Below are positions 28,509 to 36,507 of a DNA stretch of 64,000 nt, one piece after another; positions within the stretch are counted from its first letter, which is position 1, and each line of letters opens with the position of its first letter. Source of the stretch: Aureibaculum marinum. Its GTDB lineage: Bacteria > Bacteroidota > Bacteroidia > Flavobacteriales > Flavobacteriaceae. The notes beneath the pieces are model-generated. The model saw only the letters and a list, made by a program, of their open reading frames with translations, had not been told where the DNA came from and made no database searches. Where the stretch lies: assembly GCF_003813905.1 (NCBI RefSeq), contig NZ_RPFJ01000002.1:248001-312000 (forward strand), read 5' to 3'. Position numbers and translations under genes: made by a program.

Positions 28509-29459
28509 ATGCAAAATATACCAAGCGTAGATTTATCAGATTTTTTATCTAATGATTCTAAAAGAAAAGAAAAATTTGTTAGTGAAATTGGTAAGGCTTA
28601 TGAAGATATTGGCTTTGTTGCCCTAAAAGGACATTTTTTAAGTGATACTTTAGTTGATAATCTATATAGTGAAATAAAAAAATTCTTCGATTTACCATTA
28701 GAAACCAAGCGTAAATATGAAATAGAAGGTATTGGAGGTCAACGTGGTTATGTTTCTTTTGGAAAAGAAAGTGCCAAAGGAAAAAAAGAAGGCGATTTAA
28801 AAGAGTTTTGGCATTTTGGACAATATGTAGAAAATGATGAAAAACTTAAAGCTGAATATCCAGATAATGTTATTGTAAAAGAACTTCCTGAATTTAACAA
28901 CGTAGGTAAAGAAACCTATAAAATGTTAGAAAAAACAGGAGTTTATGTACTAAGAGCTCTTGCCTTATTTTTAGATTTAGATGAATACTACTTTGATAAG
29001 TATGTAAAAAATGGAAACAGTATTTTAAGACCAATACATTACCCTCCAATTACTAGAGAACCCAAAAACGCCGTAAGAGCAGCAGCTCATGGCGATATAA
29101 ATTTAATTACACTATTAATGGGAGCTCAAGGAAAAGGTCTACAAGTACAAAACCATAAAGGCGAATGGATAGATGCCATAGCTGCACCTGATGAATTAGT
29201 AATTAATGTCGGCGATATGCTTTCTCGACATTCTAACAACAGATTAAAATCTACCATACACAGGGTAGTAAACCCTCCTAGAGAAAAATGGGGAACTTCA
29301 CGTTATTCGGTTCCGTTTTTTATGCATCCAATTAGTGAAATGCCACTTAATTGTTTAGAAAATTGCATAGATAATGAACACCCTAAATTATACGAAGATA
29401 TTACTGCTGGTGATTTTTTAAACGAACGTTTGATAGAGTTAGGTTTAATAAAAAAATAA
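28509..29459 (+). CDS. Isopenicillin N synthase-family 2OG-Fe(II) oxygenase
   Basis: 316-residue non-haem iron dioxygenase. The N-terminal DIOX_N domain opens with IPSVDLSDFLSNDSKRKEKFVSEIGKAYEDIGFVAL. The catalytic jelly roll has the Fe ligands HxD in AAHGDINLITLLMG and the distal His in STIHRVVNP, and the 2-oxoglutarate-binding RxS in RYSVPFFMHP. The natural substrate is not evident: related bacterial enzymes act on small metabolites. There is no biosynthetic cluster around it, only a translation-factor gene following after 50 bases, so no pathway can be assigned. Confidence 0.88.
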   Translation: MQNIPSVDLSDFLSNDSKRKEKFVSEIGKAYEDIGFVALKGHFLSDTLVDNLYSEIKKFFDLPLETKRKYEIEGIGGQRGYVSFGKESAKGKKEGDLKEFWHFGQYVENDEKLKAEYPDNVIVKELPEFNNVGKETYKMLEKTGVYVLRALALFLDLDEYYFDKYVKNGNSILRPIHYPPITREPKNAVRAAAHGDINLITLLMGAQGKGLQVQNHKGEWIDAIAAPDELVINVGDMLSRHSNNRLKSTIHRVVNPPREKWGTSRYSVPFFMHPISEMPLNCLENCIDNEHPKLYEDITAGDFLNERLIELGLIKK

Positions 29460-29511
29460 GTTATTGTACAACCAGAGTTGAAACGTCCGTAATCTTATAG
29501 CTAATAAAAAA

Positions 29512-29838
29512 ATGGATTTACAAGATCAATTAAAAAATTTATTTCCTGATCATCAACCTGAAGAAGAGGAAAAACCGATAAAAAAAAGTGATATCTGGTT
29601 GCAAGATGATCCTATTATTTGCAAATATGAAAAACGCAAAGGGAAACCTATTACCATATTAGAAGGATATACTGGAGCTACTTCTGATTTTAAAAAATTA
29701 GCAAAAGAAATAAAAACCAGCCTAAGTGTTGGAGGCAGTTTTAAAGATGATAAAATAATTATTCAAGGTGATTTTAGAGATAAAATCATGGAAATATTAA
29801 AAGAAAAAGGATTTAATGTTAAACGTGTTGGTGGATGA
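29512..29838 (+). CDS. yciH: SUI1/YciH-family translation initiation factor-like protein
   Basis: 108-residue bacterial relative of eukaryotic eIF1. The SUI1 domain is at the C-terminal half: KPITILEGYTGATSDFKKLAKEIKTSLSVGGS, followed by KDDKIIIQGDFRDKIMEILKEKGF and the end NVKRVGG. The charged N-terminal extension (HQPEEEEKPIKKSDIW) is common in Bacteroidota members. In Escherichia coli YciH has been linked to start-codon fidelity and stress translation; the same role here is inferred. It is on the same strand as the oxygenase and the phosphorylase with 50-70 base gaps. Confidence 0.9.
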   Translation: MDLQDQLKNLFPDHQPEEEEKPIKKSDIWLQDDPIICKYEKRKGKPITILEGYTGATSDFKKLAKEIKTSLSVGGSFKDDKIIIQGDFRDKIMEILKEKGFNVKRVGG

Positions 29839-29909
29839 TAAAAATTTATACCGAACGCTAACAAACAGTAAAATCTATTTTAAATTTAACACTCTAACAA
29901 CAGACATAC

Positions 29910-30782
29910 ATGATAAAACCTATTCTCCCATCAGAACTTATCCTTAATAAAGACGGTAGCGTTTATCATCTTAATTTAAAACCAGAACAATTAGCTAATA
30001 CCATTATTTTTGTAGGTGATCAAGATCGAGTAGCTAAGGTTGCCAAGCATTTTGATGAGATTCTTTTTGAAACTCAAAAAAGAGAATTCAAAACCATAAC
30101 TGGTGTATTTAAAGGTAAAAAAATATCTATAATTTCAACAGGAATTGGCCCTGACAATATAGATATTGTAATGAATGAATTGGATGCTTTAGTAAATATC
30201 AATCTAAAAACTAGAACAATAAAACCAGAACATACAAAACTATCTATTGTACGTATAGGTACTTCTGGTTCTTTACAAGATTATATTCCTGTAGATAGCT
30301 TTGTTTTAGCCTCTTATGGTTTAGGTATGGATAGTACATTACATGCTTATGACTGTGAACATATTTTAGAAACAGAAATTGAAGACGCTTTTATAAAACA
30401 TACAAATTGGAGTAATAGAAAAGGAAGACCTTATATAGTAAAAGGCAGTAAAACATTAGAAAACAAATTATTTAGTGACAATACATTTAAAGGGTTTACT
30501 GCTACTGCCAATGGTTTTTACGGACCTCAAGGAAGAATATTAAGATTGGCCTTACAAGACGCTACATTAAACTCAAAAATTGACAGTTTTAATTTTAACG
30601 ATTTAAAAATTACTAATCTTGAAATGGAAACCGCAGCTATATATGGTTTATCTAAATTATTAGGTCATGAAGCCCTATCAATGAATGCTATTATTGCCAA
30701 TAGAGCAAATGGTACTTTTAGCGACAATCCCAATAAAACTATAGAAAACTTAATTACATATACCTTAAACAAGTTAGTCTAA
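29910..30782 (+). CDS. Nucleoside phosphorylase (uridine phosphorylase-like)
   Basis: 290-residue PNP/UDP-family enzyme that cleaves a nucleoside N-glycosidic bond with phosphate. Family features: IIFVGDQDRVAKVAKHFDEI with the phosphate-binding arginine, ISTGIGPDNIDIVMNEL, VRIGTSGSLQ (phosphate loop), and NLEMETAAIYGL, the methionine-glutamate pair that binds the ribose 2'-hydroxyl. Identity of the base is not fixed by these motifs. The stop is 2 bases ahead of a soluble substrate-binding-fold gene, so the two are almost certainly co-translated; see the finding on this pair. Confidence 0.88.
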   Translation: MIKPILPSELILNKDGSVYHLNLKPEQLANTIIFVGDQDRVAKVAKHFDEILFETQKREFKTITGVFKGKKISIISTGIGPDNIDIVMNELDALVNINLKTRTIKPEHTKLSIVRIGTSGSLQDYIPVDSFVLASYGLGMDSTLHAYDCEHILETEIEDAFIKHTNWSNRKGRPYIVKGSKTLENKLFSDNTFKGFTATANGFYGPQGRILRLALQDATLNSKIDSFNFNDLKITNLEMETAAIYGLSKLLGHEALSMNAIIANRANGTFSDNPNKTIENLITYTLNKLV

Positions 30783-30784
30783 TT

Positions 30785-31651
30785 ATGCAAAAAATAACAA
30801 TTGGAGGAGTCCCAGAACATTTTAATTTACCTTGGCATTTGGCTATTGAAGACCACAAGTTTGAAGATAAAAATATTGACTTACAATGGAAAGAATTTCC
30901 TGGTGGTACGGGAGCTATGTGTACAGCTTTACGAGATAACAGCATAGACATGGCAGTAATACTAACTGAAGGTATTATAAAAGACATTAGCAATGGCAAC
31001 CCAAGCAAAATTGTAAAAATATATGTTGAGTCTCCTTTGCTTTGGGGAATTCATGTAGCTAAAAACTCTTCCTTTGATTCTGTAGCATCTCTAAAAAATG
31101 CCAAAATTGCCATTAGTAGATATGGATCTGGATCTCATTTAATGGCAAAAGTAAATGCAATTAAACAAGGTTTTAATGTTGAAGAACTAGAATATGTTTT
31201 AGTTAAAAATTTAGACGGTGGTGTAGCTGCATTATCTGAAGGAACAGCCCATTATTTTATGTGGGAACACTTTATGACTAAACCTTATGTAGATAATGGC
31301 ACTTTTAGGAGAATTGATAATATAGAAACACCTTGGCCCTGTTTTGTAATAGCAGTTAGAAATAACATTCTTGAAAACAATTCAGAGGCTATCAAAACAA
31401 TTATAGAAGTAATTAATAAACAACTAGAAAGTTTTAAAACTCCTTTAGAAAACGAGCAGTTAATCAAACTTTTTTCGAAACGCTATCAACTTCAAATAGA
31501 AGATGTAAAAACATGGCTATCGTTAACTAAATGGAATAGAGACAAATACGTTTCCATCAAATTAATTAATTCTATTCAAAATAAATTGAAAGCTTTTGAC
31601 GTTATTAATAAAACAATATCTACAGAGATATTAACCCAAAAACTATTTTAA
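30785..31651 (+). CDS. Soluble NMT1/SBP-fold protein without signal peptide
   Basis: 288-residue protein with the periplasmic-binding type II fold seen in NMT1/THI5-like and ABC substrate-binding proteins. Visible segments are KITIGGVPEHFNLPWHLAI at the start, FPGGTGAMCTALRDNSIDMAVILTEGIIKDI (ligand loop), GIHVAKNSSFDSVASLKNAKIAISRYGSGSHLMA and LDGGVAALSEGTAHYFMWEHF. There is no signal peptide or lipobox, and no permease or ATPase gene is adjacent. A cytoplasmic binding or enzymatic role is therefore more likely than transport. It starts 2 bases after the phosphorylase stop. The ligand is unknown. Confidence 0.78.
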   Translation: MQKITIGGVPEHFNLPWHLAIEDHKFEDKNIDLQWKEFPGGTGAMCTALRDNSIDMAVILTEGIIKDISNGNPSKIVKIYVESPLLWGIHVAKNSSFDSVASLKNAKIAISRYGSGSHLMAKVNAIKQGFNVEELEYVLVKNLDGGVAALSEGTAHYFMWEHFMTKPYVDNGTFRRIDNIETPWPCFVIAVRNNILENNSEAIKTIIEVINKQLESFKTPLENEQLIKLFSKRYQLQIEDVKTWLSLTKWNRDKYVSIKLINSIQNKLKAFDVINKTISTEILTQKLF

Positions 31652-32002
31652 ACCAACTAAAAATCTAGGTTATTAAATAACCTAAAATTGCAATCAACCA
31701 ACCAATCTGGAGCCATTATAACAGCAATGTTGTAATGGCTTTTTTAATTGAATTATTTAAACATTTTATATCTCTAAACTATAAAAATTTTGGCAAAGTT
31801 ATTGCGAACCACAAACTAAATAAAAAAATATAGTTTTCTTATGAGTCCATTTAAAATAGCAATATTAAATGTAAACCAATTTAAATTATGCATATATTTG
31901 CTGTAACCCATATTCTAATCTAAACAATTTACTAAAATTATTGATCTTGTGTTTTCTGTTTAAATACAAATGGATATATAACACAATAGATAAAAATAAG
32001 CT
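31652..32002. other. Intergenic stretch with one terminator
   Basis: This 351-base AT-rich interval holds the terminator at 31711-31745. The rest, up to the TolB-like gene, shows no gene, repeat or full promoter consensus that I can support. Confidence 0.5.
31711..31745 (+). terminator. Terminator after the phosphorylase/SBP-fold pair
   Basis: AGCCATTATAACA (31711-31723) pairs with TGTTGTAATGGCT (31728-31740) with one wobble and a 4-base loop, followed by a run of T. Confidence 0.8.
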
Positions 32003-32869
32003 ATGAAAATAAAAATACTTTGTTTATTACTGATAATTTCTACATTTAGTTTTAGCCAAACTGATACAGACATATATTTATTTGATTTTATTCAAGGTGA
32101 TAGTATAATTGTACTTGACAACCCCATTAACATTTCCAACAACAAAGGATATGACAATCAGCCTTCCTTTTTAAATGATGGTTCAGGGGTTTTATATGCC
32201 TCTACACGGAACAATCAAACAGATATTGCTCTTTATGACATAGATAATAATGTAAATGTTTGGTTAACCGACACAGAAGCCAGCGAATACTCTCCTATTC
32301 AAACTCCTAATAAAAAATACTTTACCACTGTTAGAATGGAAGAAGATGGTAGTCAATTATTATGGATGTATAAATTCAATGGAAAAAAGCAAGAAGTATT
32401 AATTGAAGATTTACGTGTTGGCTACCATGCGTGGATTTCTAAAAAAATGCTAGCTTCTTTTGTTATAGATGACCCCTCTATATTAGAAATTTCAAATTTA
32501 AAGTACAAAATTAAATATCCAATAGATAAAAATATTGGTAGATCTATATTAAAAATACCAAATACTGAACTATTAAGTATTATTAGTTTAGAACATGAAG
32601 AACCTGAAATTTATTCTATTAACCCTGTAAATAGTGAAAAAAAATACCTAGCAGACCCTTTAGAAGATTCTCAAGATTTAGCTTGGACACCAGATGGCAC
32701 TATGATTATGGGCAAAGATGATAAACTCTATAAATTAAAACCTGGAGTTGACAAAACTTGGGTCCAATTTGCTTCGTTATCTTCTCTTGGTTTAAGTGGT
32801 ATTACTAGACTTACTATTAGTCCTAATGGTAATAAAATAGCCATTGTTGTAAACGATAACTTAGAATAA
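32003..32869 (+). CDS. Exported TolB/PD40-like beta-propeller protein
   Basis: 288-residue exported protein: signal peptide to about residue 19 (LCLLLIISTFSFSQ), then WD40-like PD40/TolB repeats: NNKGYDNQPSFLNDGSGVLYAS, the SPIQTPNKKYFTTVRMEEDGSQLLW stretch, SQDLAWTPDGTMIMGKDDKLYKL and TRLTISPNGNKIAIV. Such propellers usually bind other proteins or sense peptidoglycan-related partners. There is no catalytic domain. It is transcribed alone between a terminator and the peptidyl-prolyl isomerase gene. Distinct from TolB proper, which has an N-terminal domain that is missing here. Confidence 0.8.
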   Translation: MKIKILCLLLIISTFSFSQTDTDIYLFDFIQGDSIIVLDNPINISNNKGYDNQPSFLNDGSGVLYASTRNNQTDIALYDIDNNVNVWLTDTEASEYSPIQTPNKKYFTTVRMEEDGSQLLWMYKFNGKKQEVLIEDLRVGYHAWISKKMLASFVIDDPSILEISNLKYKIKYPIDKNIGRSILKIPNTELLSIISLEHEEPEIYSINPVNSEKKYLADPLEDSQDLAWTPDGTMIMGKDDKLYKLKPGVDKTWVQFASLSSLGLSGITRLTISPNGNKIAIVVNDNLE

Positions 32870-33000
32870 AATACAACATTTAAAATAAGTACACACTATT
32901 CTCTTTTACTCTCTTATTAAGATTTTTTGAAAGAAAATTTTTAAGTTTGTGCCCTAATAATATATTTAGCCTTAAATTTATAACATAAAATTATTACCTA

Positions 33001-33636
33001 ATGAAGCCCTCTTTTTATTCTTTTTTAGTTGTTATAATTTTTGTTTTAAGTTCTTGTGGTTCTAAAATTATTAAAGAGAAATGGTTAAATAAAGAAGCTC
33101 CTGCTATTTTTAAAGCTCGCTTTGAAACTACTAAAGGTAATTTTGATATTGAAGCACACCGTGAATGGTCACCTAAGGCTGTTGACAGGCTATATCAATT
33201 AATCTCCACTGATTTTTATACTGACATTGCTTTATTTAGAGTTGTACCAAATTTTGTTGTACAATTTGGTATACATAACAATGCTGAATTGAATAATGCA
33301 TGGAGCAATTATAAAATTGAAGATGAACCCGTAAAAAAAAGTAATGCAGAAGGTACAATTGCTTTTGCTCGAGGTGGAAAAGAATCTAGAACCACACAAT
33401 TATTTATTAATTTAAAAAATAATGCCAGATTAGATTCCTTATTTTATAATGACGTTTCTGGATTTCCAGTAATTGCAAAAGTCACTGAAGGAATGGATGT
33501 TGTAAAATCTTTCTATGATGGTTATGGTGAAAAGCCTGGGTATAGACAGGATTCAATTCAAAACAAAGGAAATCAATACTTAAAATCTAATTTCCCTAAA
33601 CTAGATTATATAAAAAAAGCGTATATTGTGAAATAG
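33001..33636 (+). CDS. Cyclophilin-type peptidyl-prolyl isomerase lipoprotein
   Basis: 211-residue periplasmic folding factor. The leader VVIIFVLSSC supplies a lipobox cysteine at about residue 19. The cyclophilin domain shows FETTKGNFDIEAHREWSPKAVDRLYQLI, the catalytic arginine region FRVVPNFVVQFGIH, GTIAFARGGKESRTTQLFINLKNNARLD, and FPVIAKVTEGMDVV. These are the family-defining stretches for the active site. TAAGTTTG at 32942-32949 is a possible -7 promoter element. The anchoring at a membrane suggests it assists folding of envelope proteins. Confidence 0.93.
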   Translation: MKPSFYSFLVVIIFVLSSCGSKIIKEKWLNKEAPAIFKARFETTKGNFDIEAHREWSPKAVDRLYQLISTDFYTDIALFRVVPNFVVQFGIHNNAELNNAWSNYKIEDEPVKKSNAEGTIAFARGGKESRTTQLFINLKNNARLDSLFYNDVSGFPVIAKVTEGMDVVKSFYDGYGEKPGYRQDSIQNKGNQYLKSNFPKLDYIKKAYIVK

Positions 33637-33696
33637 ATTTGTTCTATTTAAATCAATTAGCTGCTCTTTAAAATAATACAAAGGCTTTTATAATTT

Positions 33697-33791
33697 AGGC
33701 ACGTTATAAAAAAACATTCCGCAGCTCAGAAAATTTTTAAATTTTCCAAAAACTACGGAATGGGAATTAAATGCAATAAAATAACGTGCCT
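33697..33791. repeat. Nested palindromic element, structured RNA or MITE-like
   Basis: Three nested inverted repeats share one centre. The outer arms AGGCACGTTAT (33697-33707) and ATAACGTGCCT (33781-33791) are perfect 11-mers. The middle arms CATTCCG (33715-33721) and CGGAATG (33756-33762) extend by two pairs past a mismatch. The inner arms GAAAATTT (33729-33736) and AAATTTTC (33739-33746) close the loop. No target-site duplication or open reading frame is seen. It could be a small RNA, a palindromic repeat, or a relic of a miniature transposon. Confidence 0.55.
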
Positions 33792-34020
33792 TCTTTAATA
33801 AAAGTATAATTTAGGTTAAAAGGTTTTATTATTTATTTGTTAAATTGAAAATAAAGTGCTTTTTCCTAGTCTTTTTAACATACACTTTTTTTTAAAAAAA
33901 TTGTTTTTTAACAAAACACATAACAACCATAAAAACCTAAAAATCAATTACATAATTCACACTCATTTTCAACTATTATTTCTATCACTTTAAAAGAATT
34001 TTGTAAAAAAAGACAAAAAA

Positions 34021-34045
34021 AAGTTTAGATAAAATATCTAAACTT
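34021..34045 (-). terminator. guaB terminator
   Basis: AAGTTTAGATA and TATCTAAACTT are perfect 11-base arms with a 3-base loop. On the minus strand the hairpin is followed by a T-rich run, placing it about 40 bases after the guaB stop. Confidence 0.75.
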
Positions 34046-34086
34046 GAAATTGTGTTGAAACAAAGAAGTAGACTATAAAAACCCTA

Positions 34087-35565
34087 TTATCTTCTTGAGT
34101 AATTAGGTGATTCCTTTGTTATCATAACATCGTGAGGGTGACTTTCATTAATACCTGAAGACGTAATTTTCACAAATTTACCTGTATTTTTTAAAGTTTC
34201 AATATCTTTAGCACCACAATAGCCCATTCCTGCACGTAAGCCTCCAATAAACTGATGAATACTTTCAAACAAATCACCTTTATAAGGCACACGGCCAACA
34301 ATACCTTCAGGTACTAATTTTTTAATATCATCTTCAACATCTTGAAAATAACGATCTTTACTTCCTTGTCTCATCGCCTCAACAGACCCCATACCTCTAT
34401 AAGACTTAAACTTTCTACCTTCGTAAATAATGGTTTCTCCCGGAGACTCTTTAGTTCCTGCTAATAAAGAACCTAGCATTACTGTATCTGCCCCTGCAGC
34501 AATAGCTTTAGGAATATCTCCAGTATACCGTATACCTCCATCGGCAATTACAGGTACACCACTTCCTTTTATGGCTGCTGCCACCTCTAACACTGCAGAA
34601 AATTGTGGAAAACCAACTCCAGCTACTACTCTGGTTGTACAAATTGATCCAGGTCCAATACCTACTTTAACGGCATCTGCTCCTGCTTCAACTAAATATT
34701 TTGCAGCTTCTGGCGTAGCAATATTACCAACAACCACATCAATATCTTTAAATTTTTTCTTAATTTCTTTAAGTACGGCAACCACCCCTTTCGTGTGTCC
34801 ATGAGCCGTATCAATAATTAACGCGTCAACCCCAGCATTAATTAAAGCTTCTGCTCTATCCATAACATCTGAAGTTACCCCAATTGCTGCTGCAACACGC
34901 AATCTACCATAAGTATCTTTATTTGCAATTGGTTTCTGAGTAACTTTAGTAATATCTCTAAACGTTATTAAACCTTCTAACTTATCCCCTTTAACAATTA
35001 ATAATTTTTCAATTTTATGCTGTTGAAGTATTTTTTCAGCATCCTTTAGTGAGGTTCCTACAGGAGCTGTTATTAAATTTTCACTAGTCATTACCTCAAC
35101 TATTGGTTTTTTATTTCCATGCTCAAAACGCAAATCTCTATTGGTCACAATCCCTTTCAGCATCCCATTATCATCAACAATAGGAATACCTCCAATACTA
35201 TGTTCTCGCATACAATTCTTAGCATCTCCAACAGTAGCAGTAACTGATAAAGTTACAGGATCTATAATCATACCCGACTCAGCCCGTTTTACTCTTCTAA
35301 CCTCAATAGCCTGCTGTTCTGCTGACATATTTTTATGAAGTACACCAATACCGCCTTCACGAGCCATTGCAATTGCCATAGCTGATTCTGTTACCGTGTC
35401 CATAGCTGCAGACACAATAGGCACATTAATAGTTATGTTTTTAGTAAATTTAGTTTCTATATTAACTTCACGAGGTAAAACTTCTGAAAAAGCGGGAACT
35501 AGAAGTACATCATCGTAGGTTAAACCTTCTCCAACAATTTTTGGATTTTGAGTATTCATGGGCAA
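34087..35565 (-). CDS. guaB: Inosine-5'-monophosphate dehydrogenase
   Basis: Rate-limiting enzyme of guanine nucleotide synthesis; oxidises IMP to XMP with NAD+. The TIM barrel starts with LTYDDVLLVPAFSEVLPREVNI and has the catalytic-loop cysteine in KVGIGPGSICTTRVVAGVG and the ADGGIRYTGDIPKAIAAGAD phosphate site. Two CBS domains are inserted at about 95-210 (MREHSIGGIPIVDDNG; ILQQHKIEKLLIVKGD). The YRGMGSVEAM flap region and C-terminal residues complete a 492-residue protein of standard length. An ATG at 35565 or one two codons later is possible. It is not linked to guaA here. Confidence 0.97.
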   Translation of the reverse strand: MPMNTQNPKIVGEGLTYDDVLLVPAFSEVLPREVNIETKFTKNITINVPIVSAAMDTVTESAMAIAMAREGGIGVLHKNMSAEQQAIEVRRVKRAESGMIIDPVTLSVTATVGDAKNCMREHSIGGIPIVDDNGMLKGIVTNRDLRFEHGNKKPIVEVMTSENLITAPVGTSLKDAEKILQQHKIEKLLIVKGDKLEGLITFRDITKVTQKPIANKDTYGRLRVAAAIGVTSDVMDRAEALINAGVDALIIDTAHGHTKGVVAVLKEIKKKFKDIDVVVGNIATPEAAKYLVEAGADAVKVGIGPGSICTTRVVAGVGFPQFSAVLEVAAAIKGSGVPVIADGGIRYTGDIPKAIAAGADTVMLGSLLAGTKESPGETIIYEGRKFKSYRGMGSVEAMRQGSKDRYFQDVEDDIKKLVPEGIVGRVPYKGDLFESIHQFIGGLRAGMGYCGAKDIETLKNTGKFVKITSSGINESHPHDVMITKESPNYSRR

Positions 35566-35765
35566 TTAAATTTATGCAGTGATCTAATTTATACCAAATT
35601 CCCCAAAGTCTCAGGGCTATAAACAAATAAAAATTAGCTCAATATTAATTGCACGCGAATTTACAATTTTTATTTCGACTAGCTTTATTATCATAAGATT
35701 AATTCTAATTTTATTTCCAATTTTTAGTTTTTGACTTGGCTATAAAATTTATTATTATGACAGTG

Positions 35766-36431
35766 CTACCAGTCAATAGTTGGTAAATTTCTACTTTTCA
35801 AAAAAGCATTAGCTTTACTAAAGTGCTTATTTCCAAACCAATAACCTCTATTGGCACTTAATGGAGAAGGATGCCCACTTGTTAAAACATAGTGATTCTG
35901 ACTATTAATTAATTTCGCTTTCTTTTTTGCATAACCACCCCAAAGTAAAAAAACAACATCCTTTTTATATTGTGAAATTTGCGAAATTACTGTATCAGTA
36001 AATTTTTCCCACCCTTTATTTTGATGAGAAGCCGCTTGATGTGCCCTAACGGTTAATGTTGCATTTAACAATAACACCCCTTGCTTTGCCCAACGCTCTA
36101 AATCTCCATTTTCTGGAATAGGTTTTCCAATATCAGATTCTATTTCTTTAAAAATATTTTGTAACGATGGTGGAAAAGGAATATTTGGCTTTACAGAAAA
36201 ACACAATCCGTTAGCCTGCCCTACGCCATGATAAGGATCTTGACCTATAATGACAACTTTTAAATTATCAAATGAACAATAATCAAAAGCTGCAAAAATA
36301 TCTTTACCTTTTGGATAACAGGTATATAAAGAGTATTCTTTCTTTACAAAGGAAACAAGATTCTTAAAATAATCAGCTTTAAACTCTTGTTCTAAAATAG
36401 GTTTCCAACTTTTTGCAATTTTCACATCCAT
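35766..36431 (-). CDS. ung: Uracil-DNA glycosylase
   Basis: Base-excision repair enzyme that removes uracil from DNA. The catalytic water-activating loop VVIIGQDPYHGVGQANGLCFSV is at about 60-80, with the aspartate in GQDPYH; the DNA-intercalating loop HPSPLSANRGYWF with the catalytic histidine is near residue 180. KQGVLLLNATLTV and VVFLLWGGYAKKK fill in the family-A core. I prefer ATG 36431 (MDVKIAKSWKPIL), like typical Ung N termini; another ATG lies 18 bases upstream at 36449. It is divergent from mutS2, with which it shares a short promoter region. Confidence 0.95.
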   Translation of the reverse strand: MDVKIAKSWKPILEQEFKADYFKNLVSFVKKEYSLYTCYPKGKDIFAAFDYCSFDNLKVVIIGQDPYHGVGQANGLCFSVKPNIPFPPSLQNIFKEIESDIGKPIPENGDLERWAKQGVLLLNATLTVRAHQAASHQNKGWEKFTDTVISQISQYKKDVVFLLWGGYAKKKAKLINSQNHYVLTSGHPSPLSANRGYWFGNKHFSKANAFLKSRNLPTIDW

Positions 36432-36480
36432 ACACTCAACTTTTGACAACGTCTTAAATAGAAAAGACTATTTTTTTAGT

Positions 36481-36488
36481 TACTTTTG
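36481..36488 (+). promoter_or_regulatory. -7 element of mutS2
   Basis: TACTTTTG matches TAnnTTTG and ends 19 bases before the TTG start of mutS2. No -33 TTTG is found at the ideal distance. Confidence 0.45.
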
Positions 36489-36507
36489 TTCGACCAAAAA
36501 TACAATT

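Larger units (their letters stand above)
33637..34086. other. Intergenic region between ppiase and guaB
   Basis: 450 bases between converging genes. It contains the nested palindrome (33697-33791) and the guaB terminator (34021-34045). The stretch 33800-34010 is AT-rich with no recognisable gene. Confidence 0.5.

Noticed and set aside
34430-34804. A plus-strand open frame inside guaB
   Set aside because: Antisense shadow of a clear guaB coding region; its Pro/Ala/Thr-rich product has no domain.
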